Shown here piece by piece: positions 1-11,034 of a DNA stretch of 64,000 nucleotides. The first letter of the stretch is position 1, and the number at the start of each line of letters is the position of its first letter. The position numbers and the translations under genes were made by a program. Below the pieces are notes generated by a model, which did no database searches, was not told the origin of the DNA, and saw nothing but the letters and a program-made list of their open reading frames with translations. Source of the stretch: Rhexocercosporidium sp. MPI-PUGE-AT-0058 (Eukaryota > Ascomycota > Leotiomycetes > Helotiales); NCBI GenBank assembly GCA_020746875.1, contig JAGTJL010000020.1, positions 806,001-870,000 of the forward strand. Reading direction: 5' to 3'.

Positions 1-3000
1 GAAAAGTTATGAAGCCAGCTTCATGACAGGGATCTTGAGGCGAGATGAGGTCTAGATTCGTTGAGGGAGTTGAGAAAATAGTGTGTGTAATGTGTAATGT
101 CATGTATATGGATTTAGTGGAAAGGAGGCCTCTTTTGAAATTGCTGCTCTGGGTCCTCTCTTTGTTGTTAGACTTGATAAGATTCGCTAATCAAGTAATA
201 CGTATATTTCTACAGCTAGGTGAAGTTGACGAAGCAAATAGATCTAGCTCTCAATATCCTTCCCGTTTCTAGCGCACAGGTCTTACAGCACCTCTATCCG
301 TCAGTGGACTCCTTCTTCTCACATAGAATAAAGATCGGTTGATGATATTGATGGCTCTGCAAATTCATACAATGTAATATTCGTTTCTCAACTCTAGATC
401 AGAAGAATGGCAAATTATTGTAGGCGCCGTTGCCTCTGTGTGTTCAATGCAACGATCAATAGTCGTCTACACTCAATTAAAGTTTTTCCTCAAATCAAAC
501 TGCGTAGACAGACCGCAATGGGCACGAATGGAAAGCTAACTACCACGTGATTACTCTCCTCATTTTTTCTCGGGCTCAAGTGGTGTCCGGGTACATCTCA
601 AGGCTGATATTATTCCAGTCCAAACGAGGTTGAGGTATCGCCTTCAGCCGATCAGCCGGAAAATTCCAGGGGGGGCTTGCATAGTAGCTTCTATTTTTAT
701 CATTCGCCAATACTCACGGAGAATATCGATTTACGAGTCAGCACCGTATCGAGGTTGAGAAATCCTTCCTTCCGAATTCCGGATCGCGCCACTCGGCTAG
801 CTATGGAGAATGTAAACAAGGCCAACTCAATGGAGAATCTCATGGGCTATCATGCTGGACTTTCAATAGGCTTGGCAGAATGTTATGTGGCATACCGTTC
901 TGGCACTTAGTAACAATGAAATTCCAAGTGATGTGGTATTTCGCCCTCGTTTGGTGAATGCATGTCCATTCAACACTTGACCAATGTAAGAGCTCGGTTC
1001 ATCTACTCTGTTCATACTCGGCAAATCTCGGCTTAAAGCTTATCTTATAGCTGAGTCAATACCAATGGGCTAGCGAATACTAGACTAGAAACTGGCCAAG
1101 GTTGTAATCGGAGCGACGGACCGGCAAATATCCTCCCGATGGCGATGGAAACATTCACGTCCCTCACCATTTTTAAGCTGACGATGTCGTATAATCAGCA
1201 CTGAATACTCTCGGTTGTCTTCTACCAGGTCCTTAATTTAGACTCGGGAATGACTCCATGCCAAGGTGAGAGCGTTATCACCGATTCCGTCTGAAATATA
1301 AATTGATGCCAAGAATAGAACAGCCAGAGCAAAACAATGATTTCAGCAAATCTTTTGATCGCATCGGACGAAATCTTAATTTCCGATTCTCGATCGATTC
1401 CGTGATTAGCGGTGGTATTGCTGGGTTACTGCTGCTGGTATCTCTCGACGGTGTAGTTTTAACCAATCTCAAGATCTCAAATCGCTGATTTGAGTGCAGG
1501 TGATCCACACGGAGTGGTTCCTCATGCCAGGACAGTCAGTCGACTCAGAGCACAGAGCATTGAAGTCGAGACGAAGTTCTTTAAATAGAGCACTGGCTCC
1601 GAATTTTAGATTGTAGGCTGAACATGGCATTCATCCTGACCCATCAAGCTACTTCTGCCCCGCCTCGATAGACTGGCCCCCTGGTGGTACCTGGATGTTT
1701 CTCTGCTGGAACCAGGGTTGGCATATTGTCGGAAATATTACAACAGGACTTGTGTGTTTGGCCAGGTGGCAATGAAGCTTAGGCAAATGTTTATATAATT
1801 TGCCGGGAGATTGTCGTTTGCAGAGAAGAGGCGCTTGATGTGCCCCTGTCCCTCACCCTGGTTCTCGCCCTAGTTCTCGCCCCCTGACTTCCCCACAAAC
1901 GAGCACGACTCCAGACCTTTCACCTGCGTCTGCGCCAACCTTATTTCATCCCAGACAACATCCCATGAAGTTTTACAAATATACTGCCCATTTCGGCCTC
2001 GAGCTATGCAGGCAATCAATACCTCGGGCTTGTGGCAATCGGTCGTGCCTAAACACAAGTACCAAGTCTCTTTTGGTTGGGCTGGCAATGGACTGACACC
2101 CATCTGTGAGCCTTCACTAAGCCGCTACCTGATAATGCGCCCAGTTTCTTGAACAGTATTGTCTCTCACCAGTCGAGATGACTTCTCATTGAACAATAGC
2201 TAACAGATAGGCGTAGATCTAGCCGAGATCTTGGACAAAAGTTGAGGTGACTCGGCAATCTGTTTTGATCGACGAGATCTCATCGAACCCCCCCCCTTTC
2301 GGCGAGGTCCCAACCCGAAACCGTTACCTGCGGCAAGGGTGCCGATATCCAATCAAGCCACAAGAACTTCTCTTGGGGACTGGAGCCATGTAATCCGACC
2401 GGATGAAGATGTGAAGCTAGATCACTTGACTGACTACAAGAGTTGGATCACGAGTTTTTGATCTGAGTATGGAGAAATTCTCATGCGAACTGCGCATGAC
2501 ACGAGCACTTGGGCTTAACGGGACGCTTTCTAATGATCAGATGAACCCTAAAGCTCACGATCTAGTTCATCTCAACAGGAATGGTTGCGGATGTATAATA
2601 TAGAGGCTGCCGTTCTGGATCTGGCTGTGATTGGTTCGCATCTCCACCGCATTTCATAAGCTTGCTCCAATTCTATACATAGCACAGTTTCAATATACCG
2701 CACTATATATTCCATATAACCCTTTGTCACAAGCACCCCGCGAGCCACGTTTTTGAGCGTTGAACGCCTCAAGTACTAGGGTTTTGGAGGGCTGGAACTC
2801 TCAATCTTGGAACTATCTCAGCTCCATATCGTGCAGTCTTCACCACTGACGGTCTTTCAATAACCTCGCGTATCTTTATCCGATGCATCTCAAGGCCTTG
2901 ACATCTCGTATTGGACTTGTCAGGCCATACATCTCCTGCCATGGAGGCGTTCTCCATATTGATGCGGGGCAAAGAGCATCTCGTCTTTCCGCAGGAAATG

Positions 3001-3145
3001 CGGAGGTGAACATGGGTCAAGGGCACAATTTCGGACAAACAGTACCAGAGCAACTCAAGGGAAACTTCTCATGAATGGTACTACTGATACGGGTGACAAT
3101 CGTCCGTCTTCCTACTGCAGAGCATCACTGGGTACAAGAAAATGC
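1..3145. other. Intergenic region, no gene recognised
   Basis: About 3.1 kb of mixed-composition sequence. Open frames are all short (under about 95 codons), overlap each other on both strands, and none reads like a known family or joins to a neighbour through plausible splice sites. No tRNA, repeat array or transposon remnant was recognised by eye. Confidence 0.5.
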
Positions 3146-3146
3146 A

Positions 3147-3154
3147 TATATAAA
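3147..3154 (+). promoter_or_regulatory. TATA box of the DUF4360 gene
   Basis: TATATAAA lies about 110 bases upstream of the ATG at 3264, at a normal distance for a fungal core promoter with a short leader. The position and consensus are seen; the function is inferred. Confidence 0.5.
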
Positions 3155-3263
3155 GGGATGGTCGAGCCCCAAGGATGCTGTTTCACTTCATCACCCACAA
3201 TCTCTCAGCAGCCCTCGATCTTCAGCATTCAAATTACTCGCCACCGCACACAATTTCGCCAAT

Positions 3264-4097
3264 ATGCTTGCCATTGTCTCCCTCCTTACTCTCGCCACTG
3301 CGGCTTTTGCTGCCCCGGTTGCTGATGGACCAGTCTTGGGTGTTACTTTGGGCGGTGCCTCGGCAACCACCACAGCCACTGGCCCAAACCCAACTCAAGT
3401 GACAATCAACTCCATTTCTTACGGTGGAACTGGATGCCCACAAGGCTCAGTAGGATCTTTCATATCGGCAGATCGCTCCACGTGAGTATCTCACCCGAGG
3501 GTGGAAAATGTCGCTGATCAGAAACAGTTTCACTCTCATTTTCGACAAGATGGTTGCATCCATCGGGACGGGTGTTGCCGTGACAGAAAACAGGAAGAAT
3601 TGCCAGCTCAACATTAACCTGCAATATCCATCTGGATTCCAGTACAGTGTTTTGAGCACCGAGTTCCGTGGCTATGCCGATCTCCAAGCCGGTATCAGTG
3701 GAGTCCAACAGGCAACTTATTACTTCTCAGGATGTACGTCAAGCTTGCTTCTGAACAAAATGACTAGAAACAAGAACTGACAACACGTATAGCATCTGCT
3801 CAAGCATCAATCTCGACCAATTTCAAGGGGCCTACCAATGGCGATTATGCGATCTCTGATCAAATCCCATTTACTTCCACTATCTGGTCACCCTGTGGAG
3901 CAGCACTGCCACTTAACATTAACTCCCAGGTTCGGCTGACTAGTTCGAAATCTGGTGCCAGTGGTCTATTGACCCAGGATTCCATTGATGGAAAGGTCAC
4001 TTATGTTGTTGGAGTCCAATGGCAAAAGTGTAAGTTGAGAAACATATCTAAAAAAGACAATACTCACAGAAACATAGGCACACCACCAAAGGAGTAA
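3264..4097 (+). CDS. Secreted DUF4360-family protein
   Basis: Inferred exons are 3264-3481, 3528-3733, 3793-4029 and 4078-4097, with all phases closing to give 226 residues. The protein starts with a clear signal peptide (MLAIVSLLTLATAAFAAP), so it should be exported. The mature part has the fungal DUF4360 pattern: an early GGTGCPQGS motif, a central beta-rich stretch with FTLIFDKM and NCQLNINLQYP, a conserved WSPCG motif and a final WQKC segment. DUF4360 proteins are small secreted cysteine-containing proteins of unknown function, common in plant-associated and saprotrophic fungi. The ATG follows a TATA box and sits directly before the signal peptide; upstream in-frame codons from 3075 lack secretory character. 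The last exon is only 20 bases, chosen because it keeps frame and gives a normal family C-terminus. Molecular role unknown. Confidence 0.87.
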
Positions 4098-4841
4098 AGA
4101 AAGTCTTTGCTCAGAGGGATATATGCGGGGGCTGAAAATATTGCATGGAAAATAAGGTGGTGATGATGTGTGCTGGTGGCTTGGAAGAACTTGAGAGTTT
4201 CCTGTTTTGCATCATTATTCTATGCATGGATAGGCATTATGTCAAACTTTTGATATACTCTACTGTGTTTCTGACCCCAAAAAGTGATTGGTATCAAAAC
4301 AATGCCGTGCCAAATAACCAGTGAAGGGCGCGTGAATTCATCCGATATCGATCACTTTGGTATTGTTCTGGAGGGGTTGGACAGATACAAATTTGAATAG
4401 GCTTGAGAATGAAGGCACTTAAAAAACTAGAGTAGAATTGACTATGATATGGATAGAAATGGGTGTTTGAAAAAGAGAAAGTAGATTTTGAAGTTGAGGG
4501 GTGATCAACAGGAAATATAGTAGGCTAGTCTCGATTTGCCAGCGGTGAACCACTAGCTTTGTTTACGGCAGAAACAACTCCCACCCGCTCTTCAGTTTGA
4601 ACCAACACTTCCAACAACATCGCTTTGGCATTTTCGGAATATCGACGCGTCAATTGCTACTTACCGCAGAGTTTTATCTTGGTTCGCGGCCTCGGGATCC
4701 AACATCACAAACCTAAACACGAAACTTCGTGGGGCTCCCCTTCAACTCACCAAAACAAACAGGCCGATGTGCACACATTACTGAACGACTTCTTCACTAC
4801 GGCATCAACAACAACAAGCATCCTGCTGGGCGGGCGACAAA
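4098..4841. other. Intergenic region upstream of BIR1
   Basis: This stretch holds the 3' region of the DUF4360 gene and the promoter and leader of BIR1. The leader is CAA-rich just before 4842. No additional coding frame is supported. Confidence 0.45.
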
Positions 4842-7652
4842 ATGGCTATCGGTGATGTGGCAGATCAATACTTCACATATGAGGCTCGACTTGCATCATT
4901 CCAGAACACCCAGCAGCTCGCAAAACGACGCGCATCGAACGCGAGTACAAAAGCTGGAAAGTCTATAAAATGGCCTCACAAGTTTCTCTCTGGCGAAGAG
5001 GTTAGTATTTTGCGACTCTGTTCTTCCGTGGACCTTTCTGACACGCGTATAGCTTGCCAAAGCTGGTTTCTTCTACCATCCCCTGCAAACCAATCCCGAC
5101 AATGTCGCGTGTTTCCTCTGTCACAGATCTCTTGATGGATGGGAAGAGGACGATGACCCTTTGGCGGAACATTTGAAACATTCTCCAGACTGCGGTTGGG
5201 CAATTGTCGCGACGATTGAAAAGCAGGATGGGATTCTCAGTGTGGAATACCCATCGAACTCAACCATGATTGCTGCGCGGAAAGCTACTTTCGCGGACAA
5301 ATGGCCACATGAGGGGAAGAAAGGGTGGAAGTGCAAGGTCAAGCATGTGTGTTATGAATACTAAGTAGTCACTTGCAATGCTAATAGTGCAATCAGATGG
5401 TCGATGCGGGGTGGAAATACACGCCTACACCAGAATACGATGATATGGCTACCTGCGCGTACTGTAATCTTGCTCTGGATGGATGGGAAAACTCGGACAA
5501 GCCAATGTAAGTTCCTGGGTCGCGCTTTCTCAGACGAGCAGTCTTTAATTCCAGCAGGGACGAACATTTCAAGCGCTCCCCAGAATGCCCTTTCTTCGCT
5601 CTGATCAACGAACACCTTAAAAGCCCAGCTCCAAAGAAAACCAAGACGAAGAGAGACAGGACATCAAAAGCATCTAGACTGTCAATACAGTCAGCATTTA
5701 CAGTTGCCTCTGAAGCACCAGAAGACCTGCCGGCCGAGGAAGAGGACAGCATTTTGACAACTGCAACGAACGCTACCACAAAGAGGATGGGAAAGGCAAA
5801 GAAAGCCCCTGCTGCCAAAGGGAGGAAGACCAAAGCAAAGAAGGGCGAACCTGTGGAGGTTGTGGAGGTTCCCGAACCAGAGGATGCCGATTTCGATGTG
5901 AAGGTGGATGTAGAAGTCGCGCCAAAACCATCCCGAGGGAGAAAACGAAAGAGTGAAGAGGAGCTGGAGACTGCTCCTGCTGTCGATGTTGCACCCCCAG
6001 CTGCGAAAAGAAGAGCGACTCGAACGAGAGGTAGTACGGCTGTTGATGATTCGATTATCAGTCACGATGAGCCTCCACAAGATAAACCCAAGCCAGCGGG
6101 CAGGAAAGGAAGAGCTTCTCGTAAAGTCTCATCAGCATCAATAGCATCAAGGAGAGCACCCGTCATCGATGATGAGGAGATTGATAAAGCTCTTGAGGCC
6201 GACCTTGAGAGACCATTGACAGAAGATGAAGGAGAGCCTGCGGCTATACTTCCTCCTAAAGGAGGAACAAGGGCCAGCAAAATCACGAAGGCGGATCATC
6301 ATATGTTTGATGCAGCCCCAATAGAAATCGACGAAGCCACTATTGATGCAGAACTGGAGGCAATGGAAGTCGATTCGAAGCCACTCCCCAAAGCAAAGGG
6401 CGCGAAAGGGAAACAGCCTCGCAAAGTCTCCGCAAAGCAACGAGCTGCCGATAAGAAGGCTGCTGATGCCGCGGCTGAGGCAGAGCGTCTAGCGGAAGAA
6501 GAGGCTTCTCAGCAAATTGCAGAGGAGCTTGAGCACAGCATTTCCATGCAACACTCGTCACCTGTCATCCATCAGAAGAAGCAGCGTGCATCTGCCCGTC
6601 AACCTGCAAATAAGGCGCCTGGGAGAGCTACCAGAGGCTCTGTCATGTCTGTGAGCGAGCACAATGCTGCCGTAGTAGATATTCCTGAGCAAAATGACGA
6701 ATCCGGAAATGAAACTGATGCCAGCATGGCGAGCCAATCTACGGTCGTTAGGGGTGGAGCTTCAAGGCGTGGCAGCACGATGAAGAAGGGGAAAGGCAGC
6801 AAGAAGGGTCCTAGCAGAAATATCGAGGAGATTGTGCACAAAGCCGCAGAGCCAGTGGTGGTTGAGGAAGAGGCACCACTTCGCTTAGCGAAGGGGAAAA
6901 GAATACTGCACGCTGAAGAGATCATGGTGAGCGAGGAGACGTATCATTCCCGTGCTCCGGGGATAGCTGAAGCTGTAATGGATGGCGAGAAAGAGAAGCC
7001 CGCTGCCCAACCCTCTAAATCAAAAGCTGCAAAGGCGCGAGGCAGACCCCGGAAAATATCTACCCCGGCACCACCGTCTAGAGAGGCTGTTCCTGAGAAT
7101 GGGGTTATCGAAAAGGAAGCTTCCGTCCTGCCTGGCCCAACCCCGGTCAAGGTTTCATCTCCAATTCGATCATTGACACCACCTCCGAAGGAAATGACCC
7201 CCTCACAAAGTCCTCAGTCGTCAGATGCCGAAAATCATCCTCCATCGTCAAAGCCTTCCGCCGCAGCACATAAGGTCGTCACGCCGATGTCGTCAAGGCC
7301 ACGCATCCCTCTTTCGGAATCAACGCCGATCATATCGCCTTCTAAGAGAAATGTCATTGCAGGTCTCCAAAGCAACCAGCCTTGGACTTCCGTCGACCTT
7401 GATACTATCTTCATGAAATCTCCCCGGGCCGCAGGTCCCGCCGGTGATCTCTTCGGTGGCGCAGCCGAGAAAGTCAAGAATGGCGACCTAACAAGTCCGG
7501 AGAAGAGGATGACGGTCGAGGAGTGGATCCAACACAACGCTGCCATGGCTGAAGAGAAGCTGAGGAGTGAATGTGAAAGAATGGTCAGTGTCTTTGAGAG
7601 TCAAGGGAGCAGAGCTATGCAAGCTTTGGAGGGAGTTGAGTGTTTGGAGTGA
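4842..7652 (+). CDS. BIR1: Bir1/survivin-like chromosomal passenger protein, two BIR domains
   Basis: Inferred exons are 4842-5000, 5053-5346, 5397-5506 and 5558-7652, giving about 885 residues. Two BIR zinc-binding repeats occupy roughly residues 15-110 and 125-205. Each keeps the family spacing of C-x2-C, then a GW motif and H-x6-C: CFLCHRSLDGW with HLKHSPDC in repeat 1, and CAYCNLALDGW with HFKRSPEC in repeat 2. The remainder is a long, charged, low-complexity tail rich in Lys, Glu, Pro and Ser. This matches Bir1 of budding yeast and Cut17 of fission yeast, which bring the Aurora kinase-INCENP complex to centromeres and the spindle midzone. Fungal Bir1 proteins are much longer than animal survivin because of this tail. 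The third acceptor could be three bases earlier (5555), adding one residue. The gene is convergent with MAD1. Confidence 0.93.
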
Positions 7653-7953
7653 GTCGGTGAATGAGGGTATGGGATGCTTATGAATGTTGATGTTGAGCTC
7701 GGGTATGAATACATGAAATCAGGCGTCGCGGGTTGTAGAGTTTGTTCTTAGGTCACTCTCGGTACAGGAGTTGAGTCATCAACTTTCGTTCATTGGAATT
7801 ATCATATATGCTATCAGACGTGATGTGATATCTCCGCCCAAATGCCTAGGGAGCCACTTTTCCATGTTCTCGGAACGCCATATCCCTACACGTACAATAA
7901 TGTAGCGGCCAAAGCAAATATATACACCTCCCTTGCCCTCTCACTCCCCTCGA
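7653..7953. other. Shared 3' spacer between convergent BIR1 and MAD1
   Basis: Only 301 bases separate the two stop codons, so both transcripts must end in this AT-rich spacer and may overlap at their 3' ends. No coding sequence was seen here. Confidence 0.5.
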
Positions 7954-10261
7954 CTAAATATCCACTCTCAAAGTCCCCTCCCTAAGACTTTCCTCATAAA
8001 ATTCCAGCGTCAGTGCCGCCAAAAAGCAGGGTATGCTTCCCCTCTCCTTGACCCAAAAGCGAATCTGATCCGCGATCTTAACCGCAAACGCGCTCTCAGG
8101 ACCACCACTGATCTTCATCGTTCCCCTCTCCCCATCAAAGACAATACTATTCTCGTCCTCGCCCTCGCTCGGGTAGAAGAAGCTTGTGACGCGCATCTTG
8201 CCGTCTTTCATGAAGACTACATCCCAGCCCAGTAATGAGATGACGAGTTGTCTGAACTCGATCGTTTTCGCGCTCCATACTTTCATATGTCTGTCTTTGC
8301 TCTTCTTTTCTGAAGCTAGCGCTTGCTGCGCGGAGGCTATTTGCTGTTCGGCTGCTTCAAGCACGGAGAGGGGGACTGACGAGAGTGTTGGCTGATTGGT
8401 GCGGAGTTGGGTAAGGAGGTCAGCGTTTTCTTGCCGGAGGGTGGTGAGTGTGGAGAGTTTGATGGCTTCAAAGTCTGCCGTGGGATTAGAGCGGAGGGAG
8501 AGGACGCGGGTTTTGCTTTGCTCGGTCAGGGCTTGGAGACGCTCTTTGGTGACCGAGAGCTCTTTTTGGAGGAGCTTGGTGGTAGTTTGGTGGGTATTGA
8601 GATCGTCTTGTAGTTTGCGGTTCTTGCGAGAGAGTTGACCTAATTGCTCGCTCTCTTCTGAATTATCGAGGCGGCGTTTGGTGCCCGTCGGGGATGTGAC
8701 GGGTGCGGATACTTCTTTCGTGGCTAATTCGGTGTTGACGGCTTCGACTTCTTGTCTGTATTTCTCGAGCATATCTTCGAGGTCCTGGATACGTTGAGCT
8801 TTGGCTGCGTCTACGCTTTCAGGCTGGAAAGTGGTGTCTTCGGTGTCGTAGGTTTTGAGCTGGGCTCGCAGGTATTCGGTTTCCTTGATGGCTAGTGCTC
8901 GCTGTCTCTCGAGACGAAGCTGGACTTTGCTGTTTGCAGGACCACTGCCGTTAGCTACTGGAGCTGACTTGAGCTGCTCGATTTGCTCCGTCAATTTTGA
9001 CTTCTCAGTTTCCAGGGCATGAATGATACTGTCTTTCGCAGCAAGTTCAGGCTCAACACCACCAAGTCGCTCAACCAAAGTTGCCGTTTGAAGTCTTTCT
9101 TCTACAAGGGCTCTGGCCAATGCTTCTGGGGAGTCAAATTCGAGCTGTCCGTCAACGCCGTCTTGACTTTGCAGATACGCGGTCCATGCCAAACGCTCGT
9201 CCTCGAGCCTCTGTCTCTGGATTCTTGCCTCTCCAAGATCATTCTCCAATCCTTCCATAGCCTCCAGACGTCGTTGCAATGACCGTTTCTCCTCTTCAAC
9301 AACCTCAACACTCTTATGTAGCCTCTTGTAGTGCTTCAACTCCGCAGCTTGTTCGCGATTGAGAACCTCGAGCTTTCGAATGTGTGCGACTTGTTCACCA
9401 AGCTCCCTCTTAATAACACCGAGAGTTTCTGCATCACCAGTCTGTGCCTTCAATCGTAGAACATCTGCTTCCAGAGAGCCATATGCCGTCTCCTTGTCCG
9501 CCAGTTGTTGCTGCGTCTCCTGTAGCAAAGTCTCCCTCCGGTCTGAATCCTGCTGTAACTCTTCCACCGTCCGCTGCAAGGTTTCGTTCCGGCTCTCGAG
9601 CTCCGCTGTCTTCCTCTCAATACTCCGCATGTTCTCCTCTCTCTCGAATCGGGAATCCTCAACCTCCTCCTCTAAGATGCGCTTACTCTCTTCTACCTCT
9701 CGAACCCGTCTCTCGAGTGCCGCCTTCTCATTACTCGCAGCATCCCGAATCTCAGTCATCTCCTTGAGCAGCGACTCGTACTGCCGGACCGCCTTGTTCT
9801 TCTCCCCGTCTGCCGCCTGCATCTTCTTGAAATCCTCTTCCCCCTTCCGCCGCGCATCCCTCAACTCGCTCTCGAATCTCAGCTTCGCCAATTCCTCTTC
9901 TTGTTTGTGGTTGTCGATTGTGTACTTCAGTGTCTTGACCTCCATCTTGAGCTCGTCCATCTCGCGCCGTCTCTTCTCCCGTTCTTCGTCGGTTTCTGTA
10001 GGGCCATCTGGTCTTGTGATCTCCCCGGAGGGGGCGCGGAGGGACTGTCTGAAGGCTGCTCCGCGCGAGGGGGGTCGAGATATAGATTCTGCTCCGGTGA
10101 GGAAGTCGTAGGCAGGTTGTGTAGTTTTTGCGCGTGCTTGAGCGATCTGTAGAACGCCATTAATCAGTAGAAATTCATCTTGGCAGGTAGTTTTGGTCTC
10201 CCTGGAATTACAGCTCCGGGGCACTTACTCTGGATGTCCCCAAGGGGAGGCTGCTTCCCAT
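7954..10261 (-). CDS. MAD1: Spindle assembly checkpoint protein Mad1
   Basis: Two inferred exons, 10261-10229 and 10146-7954, encode 741 residues. The first exon has only 11 codons and joins in phase 0 through a canonical GTAAGT donor. Without it the frame would start inside intron sequence. Residues of about 60-620 are almost continuous heptad-type coiled coil rich in Glu, Lys, Arg, Gln and Leu. The last 110 residues form the globular Mad1 C-terminal domain, with the segments VISLLGWDVVF, VTSFFYPSEGED and a final LTLEFYEESL. Mad1 anchors Mad2 at unattached kinetochores and is needed for the mitotic checkpoint signal. The coiled coil alone would be unspecific; the C-terminal domain makes the identification firm. 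The N-terminal PAYDFLTGA motif is also typical of fungal Mad1. Confidence 0.93.
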
Positions 10262-11034
10262 ACTTGTTCTGTGACCTCCTGTGACTGAGCTGCGGCGCCT
10301 GGCAGCATCTTTCAAACTTGAAGAGGGTGTATTCGCCTTCATCGTCCGAGTTGTTGGCACGCTTTACGCGCTCCGGTGGTTGTTGGTATTGAAGTTGTCG
10401 CAAATAGAGAAAGAGGTTCGCGATTTTGATGCCGTCACTTGGCGTTCACAACAGCCCTTTCTTTGTGCTGGTTGGCGGGGAAATGGGCGACATCCAAATC
10501 TAGTTATTTATTGTACGCGAACGTCCCCAATCCAAACTCACAACTCACAACTCACTGCTCACAGCTTGAACTTCGGCTTCGACTTCATGTGAATACTGTA
10601 CGGACAAGTATCACAAACGATATTTTAAATTTGGCTTTATTGGCTAGTAAACATTCGATAAAGTGAATAGTTTTGCCTTGGCTGCTCTCGTCAAATGAAG
10701 AGTGTCTCTTTTCTTGAGACCATAGTTCTAAGCATTTTGATTCTCTCTATAGCAATAATTTGATGTAAAAAATCATATTCTAAACTAATTTTTTCCCCCT
10801 CCCCCGTTAGTTTACACAATTTACCGTCGGTCATGTCACTTCTTCTCCAAATCTACGCAACCCTCAGAACAACGCTCAGCCAGCTGTTTCGCGATTTTGG
10901 ACCAGCACAGTCCATACCGGGCCTCAGAGCTCTCATCAACACACTATAGTCCCCAAGTGGTAATTTAGGGTTCTGCAATTTGTACATAGAAGAGCTAATA
11001 ATATCATGTGGGTCTTGAAATTCAGCTATGGACC
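10262..11034. other. Intergenic region between MAD1 and the protease relic
   Basis: Contains the MAD1 promoter at its left end and a T-rich stretch with a CCCCCTCCCCC-like tract near 10790. The right part may hold extreme C-terminal remnants of the subtilisin pseudogene that can no longer be read. No gene is supported. Confidence 0.4.

Noticed and set aside
5691..6561. Minus-strand open frames opposite the BIR1 tail
   Set aside because: They mirror the Lys/Glu-rich plus-strand coding sequence; the two BIR domains fix the plus strand as coding.
9359..10111. 250-codon open frame on the plus strand
   Set aside because: It is the antisense of the MAD1 coiled-coil exon; the Ser/Arg-rich composition is the mirror of Glu/Leu-rich codons.
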